A DNA stretch of 35,162 nt from Candidatus Latescibacterota bacterium (GTDB lineage Bacteria; Latescibacterota; UBA2968). The translations under genes and the position numbers were made by a program. Numbering within the stretch: the stretch's first letter is position 1; each line of letters starts with the position of its first letter. The DNA is taken from contig JAJDYX010000052.1 in the NCBI GenBank assembly GCA_022824945.1, forward strand, positions 1-35,162, given 5' to 3'. The notes beneath the pieces are model-generated. The model searched no databases, was not told the origin of the DNA, and worked only from the letters and a program-made list of their open reading frames with translations. Shown piece after piece: positions 1 through 7,027 of this stretch.

Positions 1-2
1 AT

Positions 3-593
3 TATCGACGTATTGATGATCTGGAACAAGATCCGCTTTTTCTCACTTATATGCAGCATCCTCTCATCCGCCAGATTACCCGGCGCTATATCGGCGAAAA
101 TGTTTCGGTTTTTCGCTCTATGTTTATGAATAAACCCGCTGAAAGCGGTACGATTTTGCCCTGGCATCAGGATATTGGCGTGGGTTGGGGGATTGATACC
201 AATCCGATTGTCACGGTGTGGACGGGGCTGGACGATGCCACTGTTGCCAGCGGCTGTATGCAGATCGTGCCGGGGAGCAATAATCTGGGTATTCTAAACG
301 AGCGGCACTATACCTCTGAAGAGGATCAGGCGAGGTACGCTGGGCCAGAGGATGTGATCGATCTGGAGACCGAGGCAGGGGAGGCTGTTTTGCTGCACAA
401 TTTTTTGCTTCACCGCTCGGGTCTCAATTCGACTCCGTCGCCCCGGAGGGCTTTTAGCGCGACCTATATGGATGCGAAAACGCGTTCTTTGAAGACTGGG
501 CAGACGTTTCCTCGGCTTTTTGGAGAAGGTGCGCTCAACCCAGCGACTGTGTCGGGAAAAGCGTCTGATCAGGTGCAGGTTTTTCATGGATGA
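3..593 (+). CDS. Phytanoyl-CoA dioxygenase (PhyH) family protein, 5' end outside the window
   Basis: The reading frame is open through the left edge, so this is the C-terminal part of a longer protein. It carries the Fe(II)/2-oxoglutarate oxygenase signature: WHQD (the HxD iron ligands), then a region reading MQIVPGSNN, which matches the usual PGSH segment, and the distal histidine in LLHRSG. PhyH-family enzymes hydroxylate small organic substrates with O2 and 2-oxoglutarate in the cytoplasm; the substrate cannot be told from sequence. The stop lies just before a strong terminator, so this is the last gene of its transcript. It is one of four PhyH paralogues in the window and keeps the canonical metal ligands, unlike the one at 10793-11581. 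Family assignment is secure; physiological role is unknown. Confidence 0.9.
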   Translation, partial: YRRIDDLEQDPLFLTYMQHPLIRQITRRYIGENVSVFRSMFMNKPAESGTILPWHQDIGVGWGIDTNPIVTVWTGLDDATVASGCMQIVPGSNNLGILNERHYTSEEDQARYAGPEDVIDLETEAGEAVLLHNFLLHRSGLNSTPSPRRAFSATYMDAKTRSLKTGQTFPRLFGEGALNPATVSGKASDQVQVFHG

Positions 594-611
594 GGTCGCT
601 GCTAATGACTC

Positions 612-645
612 AAAAAAGCCGACGTTTGTGCGTCGGCTTTTTTTT
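612..645. terminator. Bidirectional rho-independent terminator
   Basis: The arms AAAAAAGCCGACG and CGTCGGCTTTTTTTT pair around a 6-base loop TTTGTG. An A-tract on one side and a T-tract on the other make it work in both directions. It sits between the converging PhyH gene (stop at 593) and the aminotransferase gene (stop at 651) and serves both. Confidence 0.93.
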
Positions 646-650
646 GATGC

Positions 651-1553
651 TTAAGGGATGGGTTCTCCGTGTTCGGCGGTGTGTTGGGCGTAGTGTTCGC
701 GCAGGTGATTAGTGATGGGACCGGGTTTGCCGTTGCCGATGGTGCGGCCATCTACTTCGAGGATGGGCGAGAGTTCGCCCATGGTGCCTGTGGTGAAGCC
801 TTCATCTGCTGTATAGACTTCGGTAAGCGATAGGTTGCGTTCGGTAACTGCGATGCCCAGGTCGCGTGTGAGGTCGATTACGATACCTCTTGTAATGCCG
901 GGTAAGCAGGAATCCGCATGGGGCGTGATAAGCGCTCCTTTTTTTATGATGAAGATATTGGTGGCATTGGTTTCGGAAACATAGCCGAAGATGTCGAGCA
1001 TGATCGCATCATCAACACCTGCGACATTGGCCTCGATTTTGGCGAGGATGTTGTTGATCAAATTGTTGTGGTGGATTTTGGAGTCGATGCACATGGGGGG
1101 ATTGCGGCGAACAGAGGCGGTGATCAGGGAGATGCCTTCAGAGGAATAAACCGGGGGTTTCCACTCTGGTAGCACGATGAGGCAGGAGCCGTATTGATTA
1201 AAGTGAGGACTCATACCCGATGAGGTTTTTTTTCCCCGCGTGAGCGTAAGCCGGATATGTACCTCATCGCGCATGTTGTTGGCTTTGAGGGTTTCAAAGA
1301 TGGCGGTTTTGATTGCTTCACGAGTGGGGATATCTGCAAAGGCCATGGCTTTGGCAGAGTCGAAGAGGCGGTCGAGGTGTGCGTCGAGTTGGAATATTTT
1401 GCCGTTGTACACGCGCAGGCCCTCCCACACGGCGTCGCCGCCCTGTACCGCGCTGTCAAAGACGGATATTTTGGCGTCTTCGCGCGGGAGCAGTTCTCCG
1501 CCGACATGGATGAGGATGTTTTCGTTTCGCGGGTCGGGTAATTGGATAGACAC
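651..1553 (-). CDS. Class IV PLP-dependent aminotransferase (branched-chain / D-amino-acid type)
   Basis: This 300-residue protein has the fold-type IV aminotransferase pattern: early VWEGLRVYNG, the predicted Schiff-base lysine Lys159 in DSKIHHNN, the cofactor-binding stretch SETNATNIF near residue 193, and FTTGTMGELSPI near 253. The family includes branched-chain aminotransferase, D-alanine aminotransferase and 4-amino-4-deoxychorismate lyase; the pattern fits a transaminase best, but the substrate is open. The start is GTG, with a GGAGA ribosome site about six bases upstream. It is the last gene of a leftward operon, 11 bases after the sulfotransferase-like gene, and ends next to the bidirectional terminator. 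The order sulfotransferase-like then aminotransferase matches the domain order I recall in a fused plant protein. Confidence 0.9.
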   Translation of the reverse strand: MSIQLPDPRNENILIHVGGELLPREDAKISVFDSAVQGGDAVWEGLRVYNGKIFQLDAHLDRLFDSAKAMAFADIPTREAIKTAIFETLKANNMRDEVHIRLTLTRGKKTSSGMSPHFNQYGSCLIVLPEWKPPVYSSEGISLITASVRRNPPMCIDSKIHHNNLINNILAKIEANVAGVDDAIMLDIFGYVSETNATNIFIIKKGALITPHADSCLPGITRGIVIDLTRDLGIAVTERNLSLTEVYTADEGFTTGTMGELSPILEVDGRTIGNGKPGPITNHLREHYAQHTAEHGEPIP

Positions 1554-1564
1554 GGGTTCTCCGT

Positions 1565-2296
1565 TTATTCAGCTTTGATAGCATGAGCATAAAGCTGGTC
1601 GTAATAGGGTTGACATTCTTCGAGGAGCGGTCGCAAGCGATCGGGAAAGGGTTCGGTTTTGGGGAGATAGGGCTGAAAGCCAGTGGATTTGTGGACGTTG
1701 TGATACCAGTGTTTCGCCCATATTCCGTCTTCGGGGCGAGGCTCGGCTTTCCAGGTGAGCATTGCGGGGTCAAAGGGTATGTTCAGGGCGTCGCAGAGTT
1801 TTGTGAGGACATGCCGTGGATTTTTGAGGAGTTCTCGGGAATCGAGTACGGGGAATTTTTGACCTATGGCGTGAAACTCGTCCAGAAGTTGGGCTTGCAT
1901 TTTGTAGCCTGTGTCGCGCAAGGTGGGGATTTTGAGCTGGTTGACGAGCGAGGGCAGCATGTCAATGGGGTCGCGCGTGAGCAGGACATTGTGGGTGTGT
2001 GCAAAAAAGTCGCGGCTTATTTCGACGAGGTGGTGAGCCATCTGCTTCATAAAGAGTACAGGGCGATCACATGGACCGAGGATGATGTCGCGAATGACGT
2101 TTTCGCCATTGCATTCCATAGCGGCCATAACTTCACTTGCGCCCGGGTGTTTGGCATCAGACACGCGCAGATAATGGCCGTAGAGGGGTTCGTCGATTAC
2201 GCGGGTGTCTGAACGCTGTGCGAATGAGTACATGAGGGCGGTTGAGACATTGCGGGGACCGCTCCACATGTTTAGACGCAGAATATCGGCAGGCAT
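1565..2296 (-). CDS. Sulfotransferase-like P-loop protein
   Basis: The 243-residue protein begins with a phosphosulfate-binding-loop-like motif, WSGPRNVSTALM at residues 11-22, followed by MYSFAQRSDT and DEPLYGHYL, and later by LLTRDPIDMLPS. These match the PAPS-dependent sulfotransferase superfamily: the 5' loop, then an R-D-P segment in the 3'-phosphate-binding position. Catalysis is not proven, and some members of this branch may not transfer sulfate. The gene starts one base after the stop of the upstream oxidase gene with no obvious ribosome site, which implies translational coupling. I recall a similar domain at the N-terminus of plant branched-chain-aminotransferase-like proteins, where it is fused to the class IV aminotransferase that here is the next gene. 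Confidence 0.8.
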   Translation of the reverse strand: MPADILRLNMWSGPRNVSTALMYSFAQRSDTRVIDEPLYGHYLRVSDAKHPGASEVMAAMECNGENVIRDIILGPCDRPVLFMKQMAHHLVEISRDFFAHTHNVLLTRDPIDMLPSLVNQLKIPTLRDTGYKMQAQLLDEFHAIGQKFPVLDSRELLKNPRHVLTKLCDALNIPFDPAMLTWKAEPRPEDGIWAKHWYHNVHKSTGFQPYLPKTEPFPDRLRPLLEECQPYYDQLYAHAIKAE

Positions 2297-2297
2297 A

Positions 2298-3470
2298 TCA
2301 CATTCGGAAGACGGGTTTAAAATTGGGATCGGTGATGGCGTCGCGTTGCAGTGCGAAAGGTTCTATCGGATAATCCGTATGCCCATCAATGGCGAGTTCG
2401 CTGAGAATTTTGCCCAGGATGCCAGAGAATTTGTACGCGTGCCCGGCGCCTACGCAGACGATGATCTGGGGATGCTCGGGGAGTGTATCGATTACGAAAT
2501 GGCGGTCCTTGGGCATTGTGTAGAGACAGGTCTTGGTGTAGAGCTTTGGGCCGAGGAATCCGGGGATGTTTTCTTTGAGCCAGGCTTCCTGGCGACGTTC
2601 GCGTTCGGCGTCGGGGTCATAGGTGCGCGTATCGGTTGTTACTGCGGGGCCAGATGCGTCAATGCCGACTTTGGTGGCGACTTCGCCATAGATGGGGAAT
2701 CCGTAGATGGATTCGTCGGCATGGGAGATGAATATGGGGAATTTCCCAATGGCAAAGTCCGGCAGGTTTGGCGTGGCGTAGTATGTAACCTGTTCCTGGG
2801 TTACGGTGAGAGACAGATTCACGTTCACACTGGTGAGCAGGCGATCTGTCCAGGCACCGGCTGTGACGATGAGTTTGCGGCAGGAGAAGTTGCCCTGTTT
2901 GGTTTCGATTGTGACGCCGGTATCCGTTGGAATGATGCGTGTGGCTTCACAGTTGTCCAACATGGTGGCACCGCGATAACGCGCCATGGCTACGTGGGTG
3001 GCATTTCCCCGACTTGCATCTACCAATCCAGTATCGGCCTGGTATATGCCATCGACTTCGTATTTTAGACGGAATTGCGGAAAGCGTTTTGCGATTTCAT
3101 CGGCGTCAACGCGGTCATAGGGAACGCCTGTTTCATCCATCGCGTTCGTATATTTGTCGATTTCATATCGGTATGGGTGATCGACGGGTGAAAATTGGAT
3201 GCTGCCCGTTTTGAAGACCATCTGGATGCCGGATTCTTCTTCGAGCGTATGCCAGGCAGCGTACGAGGCAGGTGCCAGGCGGATATATTGGGGGTAGTAA
3301 TAGGTCAGGCGGATGATGCGCGAGTGATCCTGAGAGCCGCCGTGATGATGACCGTGTTCAAATTGTTCTATGCCCAGAACGTCTTTGCTTTTTCGGCGCG
3401 AGAGCCAATACGCTGTTGCACTGCCGATGCCCCCGCAACCGAGGACGATGTATTCGTAATCTGTTTTCAT
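2298..3470 (-). CDS. FAD-dependent amine oxidase, monomeric sarcosine oxidase / N-methyltryptophan oxidase type
   Basis: The 390-residue protein has the dinucleotide-binding motif GCGGIGSATAYW at residues 11-22 and a SQDHSRIIR segment like that of monomeric sarcosine oxidase. Cys315 in TCLYTMPKDRHFVID falls exactly where sarcosine oxidase binds FAD covalently. Such enzymes oxidise secondary or N-methyl amines, releasing peroxide and an aldehyde (formaldehyde in the case of sarcosine). C-terminal motifs VGAGHAYKFSG and the overall length agree. It is the first gene of the operon with the sulfotransferase-like and aminotransferase genes, so the three probably act on one amino compound. The exact substrate is not predictable. 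Transcription probably starts in the divergent region 3471-3643. Confidence 0.9.
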   Translation of the reverse strand: MKTDYEYIVLGCGGIGSATAYWLSRRKSKDVLGIEQFEHGHHHGGSQDHSRIIRLTYYYPQYIRLAPASYAAWHTLEEESGIQMVFKTGSIQFSPVDHPYRYEIDKYTNAMDETGVPYDRVDADEIAKRFPQFRLKYEVDGIYQADTGLVDASRGNATHVAMARYRGATMLDNCEATRIIPTDTGVTIETKQGNFSCRKLIVTAGAWTDRLLTSVNVNLSLTVTQEQVTYYATPNLPDFAIGKFPIFISHADESIYGFPIYGEVATKVGIDASGPAVTTDTRTYDPDAERERRQEAWLKENIPGFLGPKLYTKTCLYTMPKDRHFVIDTLPEHPQIIVCVGAGHAYKFSGILGKILSELAIDGHTDYPIEPFALQRDAITDPNFKPVFRM

Positions 3471-3524
3471 GGTCTTGTATTAGAGATTTTTTGCGTTGTA
3501 TATCCATAGATCAAAAGCAATTGC

Positions 3525-3553
3525 ATGTTAGGAATTTGTAATTGACAAGTCAA
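3525..3553 (-). promoter_or_regulatory. Candidate sigma-70 promoter for the oxidase operon, with inverted repeat
   Basis: On the minus strand TTGACT (3553-3548) is followed after 17 bases by TAACAT (3530-3525), about 55 bases before the ATG. The -35 box is half of an inverted repeat, TTGAC-AA-GTCAA at 3542-3553, centred between the two divergent operons; this could be an operator or chance. Confidence 0.45.
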
Positions 3554-3569
3554 GGCAGAGTTATCTCGT

Positions 3570-3598
3570 TTGACTTAGCGGGGATGGCGTTATATTCT
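3570..3598 (+). promoter_or_regulatory. Candidate sigma-70 promoter for the first sulfatase operon
   Basis: TTGACT at 3570-3575 is followed by TATTCT at 3593-3598 with a 17-base spacer (an overlapping TATATT lies at 3591). It is about 45 bases upstream of the ATG at 3644, so the transcript would have a short leader containing AGGAGGA. Confidence 0.45.
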
Positions 3599-3643
3599 AA
3601 TGGTGTTGGTTGGAAGTGGGGATTTGATCAAATAGGAGGAGAT

Positions 3644-5149
3644 ATGAAGGCAGTTGTGGTGATGTTTGATTCACTAAATCGACATTTGTTGTCGCCCTAT
3701 GGGTGTGACTGGACGCATACGCCAAATTTTAAACGGCTGTCAGAGCGCACGGTGACGTTTGACAGGTCTTATGTGTGCTCGATGCCGTGTATGCCAGCCA
3801 GGCGGGATTTTCATACGGGGCGGCCCAATTTTTTGCATCGTTCGTGGGGCCCGCTGGAGCCGTTTGACGATTCGGTTCCCCGGATGTTAAAGGATCATGG
3901 TGTTTCGAGTCATCTGGTGAGCGATCATCAGCATTATTGGGAAGATGGTGGGTGTACGTATCACACCCAGTATAGCACCTGGCAGTTTTTCAGGGGACAG
4001 GAAGGGGACTTGTGGAAGGGGCAGGTGGCAGATCCTTCTACGGAAAATACGTATGGGCGAAATTCGGGTGAGGATCATCTATCCCGGCAGGATTTGATCA
4101 ATCGGCAGTTTATGCGGCGGGAAGAAGATCAGCCGCAGTCCAGGACGTTTGAGGCGGGGGTTGATTTTATTCGGCGGAACTACGCGGAGGACAATTGGTT
4201 TTTGCAGATTGAAACGTTTGATCCCCACGAGCCGTTTTTTTCTCAGCGCAAGTTTAAGGATCTCTACGCCGAACATTATCGTGATTACGACGGCCCGTTG
4301 CACGATTGGCCGGACTATGAAGCAGTGAAAGAGACGCGAGAGCAGATTGAGCATATGCGGTTTGAATATGCTTCGTTGCTGTCGATGTGCGATGCCAAGC
4401 TGGGCGATGTGCTGGATTTGATGGATGAATTGGAGATGTGGGAAGATACGATGCTGGCGGTGTGGACCGATCACGGGTTTTTGCTGAGTGAGCACGATTG
4501 CTGGGCCAAGATGTGGATGCCCTTTTATGAGGAGGTGGCTCATACGCCGTTTTTTGTATGGGATCCGAGGTGTGGTAAGAAAGGGGAACGGCGAGAGGCA
4601 TTGGTACAGCCGTCAATTGATCTGGGACCGACGTTGCTGGACTTTTTTGGTCTGGAGCCGACAGTGGATATGCTTGGCAAACCACTTGGCGATGCGGTAG
4701 ATAGCGATACGGCGGTGCGGGAGGCAGCGGTTTTTGGGATGCACGGACATCAGGGCAATGTGACAGATGGGCGGTATGTGTATATGCGGGCATCGGCAGA
4801 TCGGGAAAATCAGCCTCTGTTTGAATATACGTTGATGCCAACCCATATCCGATCTCATTTTGCGCCAGAGGAATTGGTGGGCAAGATGGCGCTTTCCGAA
4901 CCGCTTAGTTTTACCAAGGGGTGTGAGGTGCTGAAGATTCACACTGGTCGGGATAGCAAGGGATTTAGTCCCCGATTGTTGAGAATCCATGATTTTGGGA
5001 CCTTGTTATACGATTTGGAACGGGACCCAAAACAGGAAAATCCACTGGAGGATCCAGAGGTTGAAAAACGAATGGTGGATCTGTTGATTCAGGGGATGGA
5101 AGCATGTGATGCGCCCCCAGAACAGTATGAACGGCTGGGTTTGAGGTGA
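3644..5149 (+). CDS. Type I sulfatase (formylglycine-dependent), cytoplasmic
   Basis: The 501-residue protein opens with MKAVVVMFDSLNRH; the Asp of FDS is the expected metal ligand. The active-site signature is CMPARRDFHTGR at residues 49-60, so Cys49 is the residue to be converted to formylglycine. A second metal site is seen in VWTDHGFLLSEHDCWAKMW. These place it in the alkaline phosphatase superfamily as a sulfate-ester hydrolase. The ATG at 3644 follows AGGAGGA by a few bases, so the longer open frame beginning at 3542 is not used. No signal peptide is visible, which suggests a cytoplasmic enzyme acting on imported substrate. It heads an operon with two Gfo/Idh/MocA genes and a second sulfatase-like gene. 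The substrate is unknown. Confidence 0.92.
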   Translation: MKAVVVMFDSLNRHLLSPYGCDWTHTPNFKRLSERTVTFDRSYVCSMPCMPARRDFHTGRPNFLHRSWGPLEPFDDSVPRMLKDHGVSSHLVSDHQHYWEDGGCTYHTQYSTWQFFRGQEGDLWKGQVADPSTENTYGRNSGEDHLSRQDLINRQFMRREEDQPQSRTFEAGVDFIRRNYAEDNWFLQIETFDPHEPFFSQRKFKDLYAEHYRDYDGPLHDWPDYEAVKETREQIEHMRFEYASLLSMCDAKLGDVLDLMDELEMWEDTMLAVWTDHGFLLSEHDCWAKMWMPFYEEVAHTPFFVWDPRCGKKGERREALVQPSIDLGPTLLDFFGLEPTVDMLGKPLGDAVDSDTAVREAAVFGMHGHQGNVTDGRYVYMRASADRENQPLFEYTLMPTHIRSHFAPEELVGKMALSEPLSFTKGCEVLKIHTGRDSKGFSPRLLRIHDFGTLLYDLERDPKQENPLEDPEVEKRMVDLLIQGMEACDAPPEQYERLGLR

Positions 5150-5179
5150 TCTACTGACCCTTAGATAAGGAGTTGATTT

Positions 5180-6016
5180 TTGAAACGCGTCGGTTTTTAC
5201 GATCTCGATCTGAATAATTTTCACGCAAATGTGTATTTGAGTGCGTTCAGGAATGAGTTGAAGGACCGGGGATTTGAGGTGACGGGTTGTACGGGTATTC
5301 GCCAGAAATCGAGTCTTGCATGGGCAAGGGAAAATGGGGTGCCGTATTTTCCGGATGTTCAGGCTTTGAACGATGCTGTTGATTATTATCTCATTCTGGC
5401 GCCGAGGAACCCGGAGCGGCATCTGGCTATGTGTGAGGCGATTTTTCCATTTGGCAAAGCGACTTATGTGGATAAGACTTTTGCGCCCGATCTCGATACG
5501 GCGCAACAGATATTCGCGCTTGCAGATAAGTACCGTGTCCCGATACAGACTTCGTCTGCTCTGCGGTATAGCAATGTACAGGATTTTGTGCGGGAAGTCG
5601 GTTCCCGCAAGGTGAAACACATGGTTGTCTGGCAGAGTGGACGGTCTTTTGATGAGTATGGAATTCACCCGACAGAAATTGTGGTGAGTTGTATGGGGAT
5701 GAGGGCCAAACGGTTGATGCGCCGAGGTAAGGGGAAGTACAATCAGATTTTGATCGATTTTACGGGCAACCGAACGGCGGTGATCAATCTGAATGAGAAG
5801 CACAGGACGCCGCAGGCTGCTGTTGTGACGACGACGGAGGAGACGCGGTATATGGAGGTGGATCGGGCGGTGATTTTTCCGCGTTCTGCCGGGGCGATTA
5901 TGGATCTTTTTGAAAGTGGTAAGGCGAATATACCACGTCTGGAAAGTTTGCTGATTCGACGCATTCTGGATGTGGCAGAACAAGAACGAGCACAACGGGA
6001 GTTTGTTGACATTTAG
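5180..6016 (+). CDS. Short Gfo/Idh/MocA-family protein
   Basis: The 278-residue protein resembles NAD(P)-dependent Gfo/Idh/MocA sugar or cyclitol dehydrogenases: YVDKTFAPDLDTA around residues 97-109 is in the place of the usual E/D-K-P motif (Asp98-Lys99), and YGIHPTEIVVSCMG around 160-173 matches the catalytic-domain helix. It is shorter than the usual 330-400 residues, and its N-terminus lacks a clear glycine-rich GxGxxG, so cofactor use is uncertain. It may be a partner subunit of the next gene product, or an enzyme with an unusual nucleotide site. The start is TTG, chosen because AAGGAG lies seven bases upstream. It follows the sulfatase gene by 30 bases and precedes the next gene by 11. 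Confidence 0.78.
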   Translation: MKRVGFYDLDLNNFHANVYLSAFRNELKDRGFEVTGCTGIRQKSSLAWARENGVPYFPDVQALNDAVDYYLILAPRNPERHLAMCEAIFPFGKATYVDKTFAPDLDTAQQIFALADKYRVPIQTSSALRYSNVQDFVREVGSRKVKHMVVWQSGRSFDEYGIHPTEIVVSCMGMRAKRLMRRGKGKYNQILIDFTGNRTAVINLNEKHRTPQAAVVTTTEETRYMEVDRAVIFPRSAGAIMDLFESGKANIPRLESLLIRRILDVAEQERAQREFVDI

Positions 6017-6027
6017 GAGGGTGAGCT

Positions 6028-7011
6028 ATGGTTAAAATGGCGCAATACGGTACAAAACACGGTCACGCAGCCGGGAAATTGCGGTCGATGCAAACCAATG
6101 CAGAGGTGGAGGTGGTTGGTGTGTTTGAACCCGATGAGAGTCGCCGCGAGGAGATGGCGCAATCGGGCAGTTACGAAGGCGTTTATTGGTTTGAATCGGA
6201 AGCAGAGATGCTGGACAGTGATGAGATTGTGGCTATTGCATCAGAGGGTGCAAATGTCGAGAGTCTGGATCAGACAGAGGCCATTGTTCGGGCGGGAAAG
6301 CACGCGTGGTACGACAAGCCCGCTGGTGAGAATTGGGATCAGTGGCAGCGGGTTATCGCACGGGCACGGGATGGGGATTTGCTGATTCAGATGGGATACA
6401 TGTTTCGGTATCACGATGGGTATTGCAAAATTGCAGAGTGGGTGCATTCGGGTTTTTTGGGCGATGTGTTTGCGGTTCGGGCGCATATGTCCACGTTTTT
6501 GAGAAAAGCGCAAAAAAAAGTTGTCGCAGTGCATCAGGGCGGGGTGTTTTTCGATTTGTGTGGGCATCAGCTCGATCAGATTGTTCATCTATTGGGAAGG
6601 CCCGAGCGCGTGACGCCGTTTTTGCGCGAAGATATGCTCGATGTCGAGGGTTTTACGGATAATGGTGTGGGCATTTTTGAATTTGAGCGGGCGATTGCCA
6701 TTGTCGATATTGCGGCACTGGAGCCGCGGCCCAATGCACGTCGGTTTGAGGTGTATGGCACAAAGGGGAGCGCGATTATGGAGCCGATGGAGCCTGCGGA
6801 GAAAATCCGCCTGTGTTTAGACGAGGCGCGCGATGGATATGAGGCGGGTGTTCAATTTGTCGATGTGGCACAACAATCGCGGCAGGATTTGTACGATTTG
6901 GAATTGGAGGCATTTTTACCGGCTATTCGGGGCGAGCGTGCGCCGGATCGATCATACGAACACGAGTTGTTGGTTCAAGAGGCTGTGTTGCGAGGCGTTG
7001 GGCGTCTTTAA
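6028..7011 (+). CDS. Gfo/Idh/MocA-family oxidoreductase
   Basis: The 327-residue protein has the family pattern: an N-terminal Rossmann region (GTKHGHAAGKL in place of a strict GxGxxG), YDKPAG with catalytic Lys97, GYMFRYHDG near 123-131, and the helix GGVFFDLCGHQLDQIVHLLG with Asp176 and His180 in the catalytic positions. These enzymes oxidise or reduce a hydroxyl of sugars, inositols or related compounds with NAD(P). The ribosome site TAGGAGGG overlaps the stop of the previous gene, so the two are co-translated. Placement between two sulfatase-type genes suggests it acts on the desulfated product. The substrate is not predictable from sequence. Confidence 0.9.
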   Translation: MVKMAQYGTKHGHAAGKLRSMQTNAEVEVVGVFEPDESRREEMAQSGSYEGVYWFESEAEMLDSDEIVAIASEGANVESLDQTEAIVRAGKHAWYDKPAGENWDQWQRVIARARDGDLLIQMGYMFRYHDGYCKIAEWVHSGFLGDVFAVRAHMSTFLRKAQKKVVAVHQGGVFFDLCGHQLDQIVHLLGRPERVTPFLREDMLDVEGFTDNGVGIFEFERAIAIVDIAALEPRPNARRFEVYGTKGSAIMEPMEPAEKIRLCLDEARDGYEAGVQFVDVAQQSRQDLYDLELEAFLPAIRGERAPDRSYEHELLVQEAVLRGVGRL

Positions 7012-7027
7012 GAATGAGGAGAAATAT

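Noticed and set aside
3542..3643. Longer start for the first sulfatase
   Set aside because: The added residues precede the metal-binding strand, show no signal peptide, and cover the promoter; AGGAGGA lies directly before the ATG at 3644.
5006..5995. Long open frame on the minus strand (329 codons)
   Set aside because: It lies opposite the first sulfatase end and the short Gfo/Idh/MocA gene, has the composition of an antisense shadow and no recognisable motif or ribosome site.
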